Program-made: the position numbers and the translations under genes
In this document: piece by piece, positions 23,401-35,200 of the stretch
Layout: each line of letters opens with the position of its first letter
Numbering within the stretch: the first letter of the stretch is position 1
Source: Lithodes maja
Taxonomy: Eukaryota; Arthropoda; Malacostraca; Decapoda; Lithodidae
Length of the DNA: 64,000 bases
NCBI GenBank assembly: GCA_037953745.1
Contig: JBAKBP010012274.1
Coordinates: forward strand, 1 to 64,000
Direction of reading: 5' to 3'
The notes under the pieces: model-generated
The model's input: only the letters and a program-made list of their open reading frames with translations
Databases searched by the model: none
What the model was told of the DNA's origin: nothing

Positions 23401-24150
23401 ATGGAAAATGATATACGAGGTCTAGGGACAATCGTGGGTGTTTTAACTTCTAAAATATATAACATCTACTTCTCGGATGTAAGAACATACATAGATATAA
23501 TTATGGCTGTCTGATGTGTTGGCATTGGCTCAACGTCGGGACAGGGCATGGTTGTTTTTAATATGAATGTATATTCCTGTTCATCATCTTTGTAGCAAGG
23601 ACAGTGCCGCTATGTCGTATCAATGCTGGTGGCAGTTAATATTATAGACTTAGTTACTAGAGGAACAAATGCAAGGGGCGACTGGGCAGTGGGCACGGGT
23701 TACATATATCTATACTAGTCATGGAAAATGATATAAGAGGTCTAGGAACAAACGTGGGTGTTTTAACTTCTAAGATATATATAAAATCTACTTCTCGGAT
23801 GTAAGAACATACATAAATATTATTATGGCTGTCTGATGTGTTGGCATTGGCTCAACGTCGGGACAGGGCATGGGTGTTTTTAATATGAATGTATATTCCT
23901 GTTCATCATCTTTGTAGTTAGGAGTGTAGGACACGAGGGGGTTAGTGTACGTGAGGTGTGGAAAAATGGTCAGTTTAGAAAAGGTAAAAAAAGGTGCGGC
24001 CATGAGCTGCTTAGCCCTGCGGGCTTGGGCCTGTCTGAAATGGCTGGCTCGGTCAGCTGGTCCTTTCGTTCTGTGGACCTTTCTTTTGGTGTTTCTGTGT
24101 GGTGTTCGTTCGTGGCTTCTGTGGTGGGCTTCTCGTTCTGGGGCATTTTA
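20478..24150 (-). repeat. 5' LTR of element C (about 3.7 kb)
   Basis: The minus-strand LTR starts TAAAATGCCCC at 24150 and ends GGGCATAACA at 20478. Its first 1033 bases equal the 3' LTR piece at 7392-8424. It is homologous over most of its length, in the opposite orientation, to the solo LTR at 35206-38430. It is longer than the solo copy mainly because of extra internal repeats. An AATAAA (minus strand, 20618-20623) about 140 bases before the end is a plausible polyadenylation signal. Short ORFs inside it are not conserved as proteins. Confidence 0.85.
23000..23917. repeat. Roughly 300 bp tandem repeats inside the element C LTR
   Basis: TCTGGCAAGACAAGATG occurs at 23000 and 23299 (period 299), and a diverged third unit starts near 23596. 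Each unit carries CAACGTCGGGACAGGGCATG. The 3' LTR shows the same organisation at 7577-8200. The solo LTR has only about one unit. Confidence 0.8.
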
Positions 24151-24183
24151 ATAATATTTCCCCATCATTTTGTGTATACCGTG

Positions 24184-24203
24184 GGGAAAAAAAAAAAAAA
24201 AAA
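24184..24203 (+). repeat. A-rich tract next to the element C LTR
   Basis: A homopolymeric A run lies between the LTR edge at 24150 and the tandem array that starts near 24205. It may be the tail of an old retroposon, but nothing else supports that. Confidence 0.5.
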
Positions 24204-24204
24204 A

Positions 24205-24958
24205 ATCTATCAAACGTAAATCTCCCGTCTGGAAAGCTCGGCGCCTAGACGGAGGGGAGGGTTGAACTATTTTTTTTTTACTATCTTATTTATTGTTTAT
24301 CTATGTGCTAGAAGGTATTATATTTTTCAATTCCATCCCATTAGAAATGATTCAAAGATTACAAAAAGTCCAAATAAGACAGTTATGTTAATGTATAAGG
24401 GATTTAGGTAGATTAATTAGAGAGATAGATAGATAGAAAAAGTGTGTATATCGAAGGAAAAAAACAAAACAAAAATCTATCAAACGTAAATCTTCCGTCT
24501 CTGCTCCCACGGAGGGGAGAGTTGAAATATTTTGTTGACTATCTCATTTATTATTTATCTATGTGCTGGAAGGATATTATATTTTTCAATTCCATCACAT
24601 TAGAAATTATTCAAAGATTACAAAAAGTCCAAATAAGACATAGTTATGTTAATGTATAAGGGATTTAGGTAGATGAATTAGAGAGATAGATAAATAGAAA
24701 GAGTGTGTATATCGAGGGAAAAAAACAAAACAAAAAATCTATCAAATCTTCCGTCTCTGCTGCTGGCACGGAGGGGAGAGTTGAAATATTTTGTTGACTA
24801 TCTTATTTATTATTTATCTATATGCTGGAAGGATATTATATTTTTCAATTCCATCATATTAGAAATGATTCAAAGATTACAAAAAGTCCAAATAAGACAT
24901 AGTTATGTTAATGTATAAGGGATTTAGGTAGGTGCATTAGAGAGATAAATAGATAGAG
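24205..24958. repeat. Tandem array, three units of about 260-270 bp
   Basis: ATCTATCAAACGTAAATC or its variants begin units at 24205, 24475 and about 24737. Each unit ends in a GATA/AGAT-rich stretch. AT-rich short ORFs in these units have no recognisable product. Confidence 0.85.
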
Positions 24959-25076
24959 CAACGGACTTTGCTCCAACTTTTTTTCGAGCAACGGACTTTG
25001 TCCGACTAAGTTTTTTGACCGTAATTGCCGATATCCGGAGAATCGGAGTCCGTTGAATGGAGGTTCGAGTGTATAT
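24956..25076 (-). mobile_element. Possible pogo/Tigger-like transposon end
   Basis: On the minus strand, ACTCGAACCTCCATTCAACG followed by repeated AAAGTCCGTTGC resembles the inverted terminal repeats of pogo-like DNA transposons. It interrupts the BEL RNase H region at a TA. Only one end is visible and the opposite end is not identified. Confidence 0.35.
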
Positions 25077-25077
25077 G

Positions 25078-26130
25078 GCGGTGCCGTACGCGACCTTGTT
25101 AGCGTCTGAGAAGGCATGAATGGAAACAGGATAGTCCTTGACAACTCACCGAGGAAAATTAAAACCCTTACAGAGACGAACATCCGAAATAATGTCTTCC
25201 CACTCCTGAACCAGATCGCCAGTCAAAACCTAATCCCAACCTAATTTTATCCTCCATAATTGCTGAAGGAATAATCTTGATTTGATCGACACCGGTAGAA
25301 CTATCCCCAAGGGGTCAAAAAGTTTAGCCGTCATACTCAAGCAGATTTGTTTTGTAATCTGCGAATATTGCGCGTACTGAACGCCGAATGAGAGGGGAAC
25401 GGTATCCTCATACGACGATAGTGCTTGACGCTCAACCTGTGAGTATTCCTTAGGGGTTATCCCGATGTGATCTAATTCCCACAAAACGTTTAAGTCATTT
25501 TTGCATGGTGGAATATTACCAGTGGACATGTATTCGTCCATTGGGTTTACTGCTACATTCAATACAGTAATTACTTCTGTGCTGGAGCTGGTAGGCTGTG
25601 TCACATATAAACCACTTATGGCGTACCCGTACTTGGTAGGAAGCAGAATTAGGCTACCTGACCTTTTATACCCAGGTCGCACTATATCGTAGTAGTGATC
25701 CGCACCGATGAGCAGCTCCAGCTGATCTGTGTCCGTTGCTAATTTTATGCCTTTACTTTGTAAACTAACCAGTTTAGACTTTAGGTTAAGTTCACCTTTA
25801 TGTTCTGGCAATTTATCAACCACTATTGCATCTAGATGATTAAATTTACCTCTGTGTTTGTATTGCAGTGCCACAACATTATATTCCCTAGAGGCCTGTT
25901 TCCCGGTAAATCCGTGAAGACTTAACTCCTCAGTTCCTTTAGAAATGTAGGAAAGGGAGGATAGAACAGAAGACTTCACAAAGGTCCTCTGAGAACATTG
26001 GTCAAGTAGCGATCTGATTTTAACACAATTATTATCCTTACCCTTCACCGGCAGCTGTACGGTGGCAAGATTACTGTATTTTTACCTGTGGCAACGGACA
26101 TTGTAGTTGAAGTAGCAGCAGTATGCTCTC
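25078..26130 (-). pseudogene. BEL/Pao pol relic: A16-like protease, Pao peptidase A17 region and RNase H start, RT missing
   Basis: The main open stretch is 25230-26048. It begins with a DUF1758-type protease segment (LLDQCSQRTFV, then LLIGADHYYDIV and GYAISG). After ELDHIGITPKE it passes within about 30 residues to LSMTAKLFDPLG and LFLQQLWRIKLGWD, the Pao peptidase A17 region. In complete BEL elements the whole RT lies between these blocks, so an in-frame deletion of roughly 300-400 residues is inferred. A stop follows near 25228. Beyond it a recognisable RNase H start (SIHAFSDANKVAYGTAIY) runs to about 25078, where foreign sequence begins. A frameshift near 26085 separates it from gag. Confidence 0.75.
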
Positions 26131-26215
26131 CCTTGGTGTTATCCTCCGCTGGTCTACTTTCTTTCCCTTGTTTTTGCGTACACAGGGAATGAAAGTGTTT
26201 GCCCTTACAAAACTT

Positions 26216-27283
26216 TCAGCTTCTTATGTTAGGATTAGTACAACCCGAATGGCCATGGTCTTTTGACAAGCACCCAGTGCAGAGACTTAGTTGACGGGCT
26301 CTGTTAACTTTAAGAGGCCCTGTCTTATACTTCATACACTTGTACCATAAATGATTGGTGCCACTACACAGAACACAGTTGAATTTCCTGTACTCACTTT
26401 GGGCGGTAAATGTTGCCGTAGCCATGGGTGTACCCCCTACTCTGTCTTGACCCGCCATATTGTACACTTCAGCCTGGAGGCAATGAGTGAATTTCTTATA
26501 ATCCAGGCTCGAGTCTCCCATTTCCCGTTTTATGGTTTCTTTTAGTGGTGATGGTAACTTATTGACAAGAGTCACCACACAAAATTCCTCCAAACTAATA
26601 CCATGGCTAATGATTGACCTCATCACACTCTCTGTATTGGCAGAGAAGTCCTTCAGGTCAGCTGTTTGGTGTTTGGGTGACACTAATTGATTGAATTTGG
26701 TAACATAAGCTGCCTTGATTCGATCTGGATGCCCATATGTCTCTTGCAGGAGCTCAATTGCTGGGGCATAGCTTGCACTTTCGATAATGAATCCTTCGAC
26801 TAGCTTATGTGCATCACCCAGAAGCTGACCCTTTAGATAGGTGAAGTGTTGTATATCTGTGAGGTCGGGATTGTCATGGATGGTACACTTGAACATCTCC
26901 CAAAATCCCGACCACAATGTGGCATCACCCTCAAATTTTGGAAGAGTAAGATGTGGTAATTTGACTGCGGATTTCTTTGGCTCTTTCTTGACCTCCTTCT
27001 TGACCTCTGGAATCAAGATCCCCTTCAGTGTGGCAACGATTACTTGTATGCCCTCCATATATAGGGTATCCTCTCTTATCACCTCGATATACTCGGCGTC
27101 CTCGTATGTGTCTGCCAGGTCCTCCTGTGTGACCTCATACTTGTCAAGTTGCTTTTGAATACTGAGCAACCTGGCCTCCACCTCCACTCTAGACACTGAA
27201 TCAAGGAATTCGTCAATGTCAGAGGTCAAGACCGTCAAAGAGCCCTTAAGCTCAGCCCGACGCTTTAGTACACTTTTAGCCAT
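26216..27283 (-). pseudogene. BEL/Pao Gag (DUF1759) with CCHC-type knuckles
   Basis: The 355-residue frame from the ATG at 27283 shows an N-terminal helical segment, then the DUF1759 capsid signature (LPKFEGDATLWSGFWEMF, YLKGQLLGDA). Two Cys/His clusters follow (CVLCSGTNHLWYKC, CTGCLSKDHGHSGC). It stops at TGA 26216-26218 where a third knuckle is expected: the next codons read KFCKGKHFHSLC in the same frame. A Cys codon has therefore probably mutated to TGA. Downstream, a frameshift near 26085 leads into the pol relic. No LTR could be assigned to this copy. Confidence 0.8.
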
Positions 27284-28100
27284 GATTATACGGGAAGGAA
27301 ATCTATTGACGTAAAATCAAACTATCAATGCCAGACCGAATAAGTTGCGGACAACAATACAGTACTCCGAGAAATCAAATAAATTGCGAGCCGAAAATAA
27401 AACACCCTCACGAAATGCGGAATAAGAATTGTGCGCAATGTAGACTAGCAATCCGGAGCTTTTCAATTTAACTCCTTACATAATAGTTATGAAATTATAG
27501 AATCATTACGCCATAAGTTAAGAAAAGCCGGGAGGGAAATTTAGTACAATACAGTATAGGCCAAAAGTCTCCAGATGTCAAAAAAGAGAGGTACCGTTTA
27601 ACGTTATAATAAATTCAAGAATTTTAAGAGAGAGAGAGCCAAAAGGGTAATTTAAACAGGCTAAACTCAATGGGTACCGCTAATTTTATATTATTAAATT
27701 TAATAAATGTGAAAATTGTACACAAGAAAAGTTCATCTCAAGAAGTCACAAGGAAAAAAGTTTTGAGTTGGATTAACACACTCAGCCTATCAGCTATCAT
27801 ATTACCCTGCCTTCAGGGCACACGACGAGAGTAGAATTTAGAAAGATATGTGAATGAATAACCTTTAGAATTTTAAAGAAGTTATTTTTCAGTAGAATTT
27901 TGATCTAGATTTAAATTAAATCTAGATTAAATTTAAAATACAGTACAGTATGGATGAATTTAATCTTAATGCCATGCCAATTGTGCAATATTTTCTAGGG
28001 CTAAAGTAGTTTTAATATAATGTAATGAGCCCGAAAAAACATTTAAAGTAGGCTAATTATTGTTTTGAGTACTGTACTGGATCAGATTTATAACTTTCAT
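27284..28100. other. AT-rich stretch without recognisable genes
   Basis: I see no ORF, LTR boundary or repeat family here. It may hold the leader of the BEL relic on its left side and unassigned sequence on the right. Confidence 0.5.
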
Positions 28101-28609
28101 TCTGGGTAAAACTCCCGTCGCAGCCCTGACCTATCCACTAGTTTCCAAAACCTGTCCCACTGGTGGTCAGGCACCTGGGGCGGCCAGAGCAAAGAGCGTA
28201 CGAAAAAAACCCGACAGCACCATGGGGCCAAAAGACCGGGGCCTGGGGGACGTAGTAGGACTCATGACAAAAACAGGGATAGGCCAGCCCTACTCCAAGT
28301 AAGGCAACTACCGACCGCCGAATAACTCCCCCCCAAAAAGGGGGGGGGGGGGGGGCAAACTAGTGAAAGGTTTAAGGACCAATTATATGGTTAATTTAGA
28401 TAAGTGGACTGTATATTATTGATTTTGAAGAAGTATTACCATATAGAAATAATTACCCTTTGATGAACTCAGCTGGTGATTGGAGGATGGCGGAAAATAG
28501 GCTAGATGACTCGAAGTGGTTATTAAGGTAAACAACGAATGAAAAGAGGCTACAATAGGCTAGGATAGGCTAGATATTTACGTTAAGTTGTGCTAATTAG
28601 CAGAGTTTA

Positions 28610-29948
28610 TTGGGAGATGAAGAGAGCTATGAATTTGAGGGATTTCTGGCAGGGGGTAATGAAGTGGAGGATCAATTGACTGTGGTGAAGAGACAGATGA
28701 TGGGTCTGTTAAGATGGAAGGGAGTTATGGAGAATTGGAGGAGAGATATAGGTGTGAAGGTGGAGTCACTGACAGAAATATGTGGAGCCAGTTCAGTAGC
28801 AACTGCAGATGGGCCATTAATTGCTAACCTAGATGCTGTGATGAGGAAAGTAGATGAGCTGGAGGCAGAGAACATGGCACTCAAGGAGCAGCTAAAGGAG
28901 TATGAGGGCCATTTAAGTGAGAAAGTAAAGGGAGTAATAAGTGAGGAGAAAAATGAGTGGACAAGGGTGGGGAATGCTAAGGTGGATGCATTGGAAGAAA
29001 TCATGAAGGAGCAGGTGGAAGAGAGAGAAAAAGAGAAAAGAGAGTTTGAGAAGAATGTAGTGCAGGTTTTGAAGAGCAAGGAAAAGGTAGTGAGGGAAAC
29101 AGTAGAGACCAAAAAGGAGCCGACCAAACGCACCACTGAGGTGGTAGATGGTGGAAAGAAAAAAAACTGTCTGGGACCATCAGGTCCTGGTAGTGAAGCC
29201 AAAAGACCGATCCTCCGAGCCAGTAAGCCCACCAGATACAAAGGCAATCGAGACTGCTTTGGCTTCGGTTCCGGTTAACAAGTTAACTAGAACTGATTCA
29301 GGTGTACTGGTGGTACGACTTCCATCCAAGAAAGCCAAAGAAGATGCAGAAAGGGCCATCAATCAGTGTTTGGGGGTGGACAGTGCCTTCAGTGTCTCCG
29401 AACCAAAGAAGATGATGCCAAAAATGACTCTGGTAGGCATTGCTAATGACGCTGAGGATAATGAGATCATTCCCAGCATCCTCAACAAGAACCCAAGAAT
29501 AAAGTCCCTGGTCGACGATGGCTTAGCTATGAATTTGCTATTCACTAAGCAAAACAGTGATGCACACACTAAGACTGCGGTAGTAAAAATGTCACCTGAA
29601 ATACGCTCTTCCATTGTGGATGATGGCAATTCTGTGTATGTTGGACTTGTGAGATGTCGTGCATACGATCGCTTCTGGGTAACACAATGTTACCATTGCC
29701 AGGGCTTTGGTCATACCAGTGACAGGTGTTTTCGGAAAAATGAGGATCCAAAATGCAACTTCTGTGCCGGTACTCATAACTCAAAAGACTGCACCAACAA
29801 GACTTCCCCCAAATGTATAAATTGTATGAGCTCCACATCAGTTACGGAGCCGCCAAATCATTTCGCCTCAAGTAGAAATTGTCCTTTAATGACAGATCAG
29901 AGAAATAAAGTTATTGAGAACACCAATTTTGTAGGTTCAAAAAACTGA
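28610..29948 (+). pseudogene. ORF1 of the L2/CR1 LINE (coiled coil plus zinc knuckles), one frameshift
   Basis: ORF1 spans two overlapping frames. The first (28610-29278, no ATG at its open start) carries a Glu/Lys-rich coiled coil (VDELEAENMALKEQLKEYEG and onward). The second (29148-29948) carries an RRM-like fold region (GVLVVRLPSKKAKEDAE) and Cys/His knuckles (CYHCQGFGHTSDRC, CNFCAGTHNSKDC, CINC). The switch falls at the run of A bases near 29157-29166, so a one-base slip there probably broke a single RNA-binding protein. ORF1 proteins of this clade coat the LINE RNA. ORF2 follows within about 20 bases. Confidence 0.75.
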
Positions 29949-29968
29949 AAAATGCACATGGGAGCCGG

Positions 29969-32872
29969 TTGAAACTGGGTCTGTTGAATGTTCGTTCCTT
30001 GCGTAACAAAATGGATCATATTTGCGAGATCTTGGATGAACGTAACCTTGATGTATTATGTCTCACTGAGACCTGGTTGTTCGAGTCAGATCTGAATATT
30101 ATCCAGGCGGCATTGCCTAAAACCCATTCCATAATAAATGTTCCTAGGCCTAGGGGAGATCATCCGGGTGGTGGAGTGGCAGTTGTCTACTCCACATCTC
30201 TGGTGAATATCTTGCAAATAAGCCATAACCCAGCCCCTCTTTATTATGAACTGTTGGAAGTGGAAATAAAACTCCATCAACAAATTCTAAGAATGGCAGT
30301 TGTCTATAGGCCTGGCCATCGTGGCACAGATAGGGGTTTTATGGAAGAGTTTGGGCAGTTTCTCGAGGAATTTTCTGCTAAAACCGGAAGACTTTTGATA
30401 TGTGGAGATTTTAATTACTGGGTTGACAGCCCTCATCTGAAGCCATTCTCTCCTGAGTTCCTTGAGTTGACTGATCAGAACAATTTTGTAAACCATGTGT
30501 CCCACCCAACTCATATCTTAGGACACACCCTTGACTTGGTTTTCTCTCCTGTGGGTTGTGGTGGTGTTCTGGATGTTGATGTTGAGAATGCTGACCCTAA
30601 TACCTCTGATCATGCTTTGATTACTTTCAGCTTTGATTTCCCTAAGCCACTCACACATGAAAAAGTAATCAGATTTAGAAATTATAAAAATGCAGACCTA
30701 AATTTGGCTAGCAGTGAAGTAAAACAGTACTTGGGAAGTATTGATAATTCCAACCTTACTTCAGATGAGCTGGTGGAGGTACATGGAAATGCACTTAAAT
30801 TAGTGTTCGATCATCACTGTCCAGAAGTAGAGAAGAAAATCATAGTACGAGATGATTCGCCCTGGTATAGCACTCGAGTTAAATTTCTTAGAAGAGCGTG
30901 TAGAAGAGCTGAACGTGAATGGCGGAAAAATAAAACAGACTCTACATGGTTGCAATATCTGTCAGCCAGAAGAGCTGTGGTCCACAAAATCAAAGATGAA
31001 AAGAAAGTGTATTATCAGGGAAAAGTTGACTCGTGTGGTAACGACCAGAGGAGGTTGGCTTCAATTGTAAACAGTTTACTTGGAAAAACAAGAGTCAGCT
31101 TAAGACCTTCTGTACCCGATGCCGAGTTGGCTGCCAACTTTGTGGCATTTTTTGCTGGCAAGATAACTCGCATAAGACAGGAACTGGATGATGCTTCTGT
31201 TGGTGAAGAACTTTCAGTTGTACTCCAACCCCGACACATTCCTAATAATGTCCTCTCATCCTTTCACTCAGTAGAGGTGGTCATGATCTCGTCCTACATA
31301 AGAAACCTCAATAAAACATTTTGCCCGTTGGATCCCATAAATGTTTCCAAGCTACCAAGAGTCTATGATCACACAGTTGAGTTTATTTCCAAAATAATTA
31401 ATAAGTGCTTCTCTGAAGGTAGCTTCCCACATTCTGAAAAGCATGCACTACTCCGACCTACTCTAAAGAAGCCTGGACTTGATGTTGAGAACATGTTGAA
31501 CTATCGTCCTGTCTCCAACCTGTCCTTCATATCAAAGATATTAGAGCGTGCAATACTTGACCAATTACAACCACTACTTCAGCAGAATGAAACTATCCCA
31601 ATTTTTCAGTCTGCTTACCGACAGCATCATTCAACTGAAACAGCATTGATTAGAGTACATAATGATCTAGTTGAGAACATTTGCAATGGTGTGGCCTCAC
31701 TATTGGTCTTGCTTGATCTCTCTGCGGCTTTTGACACAGTGGATCACGAGTTGTTATTGAGTGATCTTTATGATTGTGGTGTGCGTGACTCCACTCTCTT
31801 GCTTCTTGGGTCGTACTTGTCAGGTAGATCCCAGAGTGTGATGGTAAATCAAGTGGTCTCGGACTCGACACCCCTGCAGTATGGTGTTCCGCAGGGATCA
31901 GTTTTAGGTCCTATCCTATTTATAATTTATATTAGCAGTTTGTCTCTTCTGCTTCGTGCACATAATGTCACCTTTCACTTTTATGCAGATGACACCCAGA
32001 TTTATGTGAGAATCACAAATATAGTTGATATACGGAGTAAGATGGAATTGTTGATGTCTGATATCAAGAAGTGGATGAGAGCGAGAAAACTTAAACTAAA
32101 TGATGGTAAAACTGATATTCTCATCATCCGAGGAAATAGAAGAGCTGATGATATAGTAGGTGCCCTCTCCATCAATGTGGGTGGATCTCAGCTGCGACCG
32201 GCCAACTCTGTTCGAAATCTGGGTGTATATGTGAACTCCTGATTAGATTTCAAAGAGCATGTAAACCAGATAGTTAAAAGTTGTTACTTGCACATCAGAA
32301 ATCTCTATTTGGTGAAGCCGTTTATAACCAGACGTTGCCTCCTGACGTTGGTTCACTCATTGGTCTTCTCTCGTGTTGATTATTGCAATGCCCTGTTGGT
32401 GGGTCTTCCAAATTATATTTTGAAGAAAGTTCAGTCTGTTCTTAACAGGGCCGCAAGACTAATTTTTGGTGTTCCACCTAGAACTCCTACTACATCTCTT
32501 CACATAGAACTGCACTGGCTGCCAGTAAGAGCAAGAATAGAATTTAAGTTGTGTTTGGTGACTTTTAAGGTTCTCAAATTTGGTGAGCCTAGGTACCTTG
32601 CGGAGCTGCTCAGGCGCCCACCGGCACACCATGGTGTAGTTGTGCGTCATGACAATGACCCTTTTCGTCTTGATGAACCAAGGGCTTTCCAGCAGTCTTC
32701 TTTCTTTGAGAGGTCATTCTCCTACATGTCTCCGAGGTTGTATAACAGGTTGCCGCTGTCCATGAGACAACTGAGTTCTGTTGAATGCTTCAAGAGACAA
32801 CTTAAGACTTTTCTCTTTGAGAGAAGCTATGATCTTGAGAGAGGTGTCATGACAGATGGCTATAGAGTTTAG
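29969..32872 (+). pseudogene. ORF2 of the L2/CR1 LINE: APE endonuclease and reverse transcriptase, one internal stop
   Basis: The frame is open for 757 residues, interrupted by TGA at 32240-32242, and continues in the same frame to 32872 (about 967 residues in all). Endonuclease motifs are NVRSL near the start, TETWL (about 35), GDFN (about 146) and SDH (about 213). RT motifs are LDLSAAFDTVDH (about 580), GVPQGSVLGP and YADDTQIYV (about 672). The C-terminal domain continues to a natural end. All catalytic residues I can check are present, so only the TGA separates it from an intact frame. The nearest ATG of the frame is uncertain because the open stretch begins at TTG. Confidence 0.88.
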
Positions 32873-33038
32873 GCTATTTTGCCACTGCTAGTGATTGTTA
32901 AATGTGTGTTGTATATAAGCCTTCTTTTGATGCATTGATTTTTGTTCTTTTTTCTTTCTCTTTTCGAGCGCTAGTGAATTCTTCGGAAAAATTGGCGCTT
33001 ATGAGAAATAAGTAACATGCTTATTATTATTTATTATT

Positions 33039-33485
33039 TAAGATGATGATGTAGTGACTATATGGAATATGAGATGAAAAGTGAAGCGAAAACACCTGGT
33101 GAAGTAAAGGAACTATAGGAAGAAGGCTTAGCGTGTGTAGCTGGGACGGAGGTTGGTTGGAGAGTGGGCGAGCACGTTATGTTTGTCTCTGTCGTGACAT
33201 ACCGCGCACGCGCATAACATATGGAAAATGTATCCCATTTTCTTTACAATGAGATACTTGTAAACAATCTTAAATAATACAAATATATATATATATATGG
33301 GAATTATAATCCTACAATACTTTCCCATATACAACTATAGAATAATATATTCTACCCAATCATGGAACGTTCGACCAAGGTTATGGAAGCGTTCAACTTA
33401 AGACTACGGAATGATACATAACGCTACATCAACCCAGATTATGTAACATCGAGACTGTTCATACTACTGTAGTTTGAGTACACTA
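33039..33485. other. Unassigned AT-rich sequence with an (AT)n microsatellite
   Basis: No gene or element was recognised. A short AT dinucleotide run lies at about 33283-33298. Confidence 0.5.
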
Positions 33486-33489
33486 AGTA

Positions 33490-34672
33490 TGGACACAACA
33501 CGGCTTTCGTAACAAACGTTCCTGCTTAACAAACCTCTTAGACTTCTTCCACAATATCCTCAACCTCTATGATGAGAGTAAAGCTGTAGATATTATATAC
33601 CTTGATTTTCAAAAGGCCTTTGACAAAGTTCCCAACAAACGTTTACTGCTAAAATTAAAAGCGCATGGAATACAAGACGATGTGTTGAAATGGATAGAAA
33701 ATTGGCTCAGCGACAGAAGCAAAGAGTAGTCATAAATGGTAAGGCATCTAAATGGACCAATGTAAGTAGCGGGGTACCCCAGGGATCAGTACTAGGACCA
33801 ATTCTCTTTCTAATTTATATCAACGTCATAGATAAGGGTCTCACCTGTACAATCTCAAAGTTTGCTGACGATACAAAAATTGAAAATAGCGTACTCTCAA
33901 AAGAACAAGTTGACAATATGCAACACAATCTAGATAAGTTGTCATATTGGGCCCAAATTTGGCAAATGAGTTTCAATGCGGATAAATGTAAAGTACTGTA
34001 CTACATATCGGATACCGAAATGAGAAAGCAAACTATTCAATGAATGGCACTCAGCTTAAGAGTGTAGACAGAGAAACCGATCTGGGAGTAACAATATCGA
34101 GTAACCTAAAACCGAGTCAACAATGTTCAGAAGTTGTTAAGAAGGCAAACAAAATAATTGGCTTTATTGGCAGGTTATTTGAGCACAAATCCAAAGAAAT
34201 TATCCTAACTCTTTACAATTCCTTAGTCCGCCCTCTTCTGGAATACTGCGTTCAGTCCTGGTGCCCTTATTACCAAAAAGATAGAGACAAGCTAGAAAGA
34301 GTTCAACATACAGTTACCAAAATGATACCTAGCCTAAAGAACAAACCATACGAGGAGCGTCTTAGAGAATTGAATCTATTTCATTTAACCCAGCGCAGAT
34401 TAAGAGGCGACTTAATTCAAGTGTTCAAAATCATCAAAGGCATTGACAATATGAACTGTAGTAAGTACGGTACTTCACTATCGACCAGTCTAATTACATG
34501 CGGGGAAACTGTTGCAAAATTATTGGTAAATCTTTTAACTCGCACGAATCTAAGAATTTCTTCTTCAATCGAGTTGTCAACTTGTGGAATGGGCTTCCCC
34601 GAGACATTATAGACTGCAGCACCGTTGATTCTTTTAACCTTCTAGACAAATATCTTGCATCAAACCCGTGAC
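33490..34672 (+). pseudogene. CR1/Jockey-type LINE reverse transcriptase fragment, 5'-truncated and frameshifted
   Basis: Homology begins at QHGFRNKRSC and covers LDFQKAFDKVP, GVPQGSVLGP, FADDTKI, YCVQSWCPYYQKD and the terminal LLDKYLASNP. The reading frame changes near 33710-33725, near 34040 and again near 34555. This is a dead, 5'-truncated copy, the typical outcome of target-primed reverse transcription. It is unrelated at the subfamily level to the L2-like LINE upstream. Confidence 0.8.
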
Positions 34673-35083
34673 TGACTGCGTTTGTAAATGAATAATTTTA
34701 TTTCAGTCCCTCCTCACATTCATCAAAGGATTATTGCGTTTATATATTGCCAAGACGTTAGCCTACTCTCTTTTTCCCAGATATACGAAAGATCCTTATA
34801 ACTGTGTTATGTTACTAAACCATCTGTCCCCTACTAACTTCCTAGTCCTGCCACGGACATTAGTTCCAGGGCAGTGGTTTCCTTTCCAATTTTCCCTTAC
34901 CCACTCTAAACTACTGTTTGGACACTTGATCCTCAGTGTTTTGGAGGACAAGCAGCCTAGAGGGGTCACTAGATCTGTTGTTGCTTGATTTCCTTTGTAC
35001 TCCTTTGTACTCTACTGGTGATCATCTTTCATATCTTACTAACTTTTGGTCATCCTCCTTTTGGGACTTCGGTGAGACCTTTT
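34673..35083. other. Unassigned sequence
   Basis: An 84-residue frame (34734-34988) is open but carries no motif I recognise. Otherwise nothing is seen. Confidence 0.4.
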
Positions 35084-35170
35084 TGTTATGCCCTGATTTT
35101 ATTCAGGTTTAACTATTAGTTCAGGTGAGTTCTTTCGAGACTGGGATTTCCATGTTCATACAAGTACATA
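35084..35170 (-). repeat. Degenerate LTR end related to element C, inverse orientation
   Basis: TGTTATGCCCTG and CAGGTTTAAC, followed by GTGAGTTCT and GACTGGG, align with the minus-strand LTR end at 20478-20535. The match fades after about 60-80 bases. It lies just outside the solo LTR and creates a misleading inverted-repeat appearance. Confidence 0.5.
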
Positions 35171-35200
35171 TAAGGAAGACAATAGAAGATACATATAATG

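Larger units (their letters stand above)
28100..33038 (+). mobile_element. L2/CR1-type LINE, nearly full length
   Basis: A GC-rich 5' segment (28110-28360, ending in C7 and a 17-base G run) leads into two ORFs and a 3' end. The 3' end reads GGCGCTTATGAGAAATAAG, then TTATTATTATTTATTATTT, the short-repeat tail style of L2/CR1 elements. The 5' boundary is approximate, and no target duplication was recognised. Confidence 0.75.

Noticed and set aside
28672..29247. 191-codon minus-strand frame
   Set aside because: Antisense shadow of the Glu/Lys-rich coiled coil of LINE ORF1, giving Ser/Phe-rich nonsense.
34734..34988. 84-codon ORF as a host gene
   Set aside because: It has no recognisable domain, starts in unassigned repeat sequence, and has no promoter or splice evidence.
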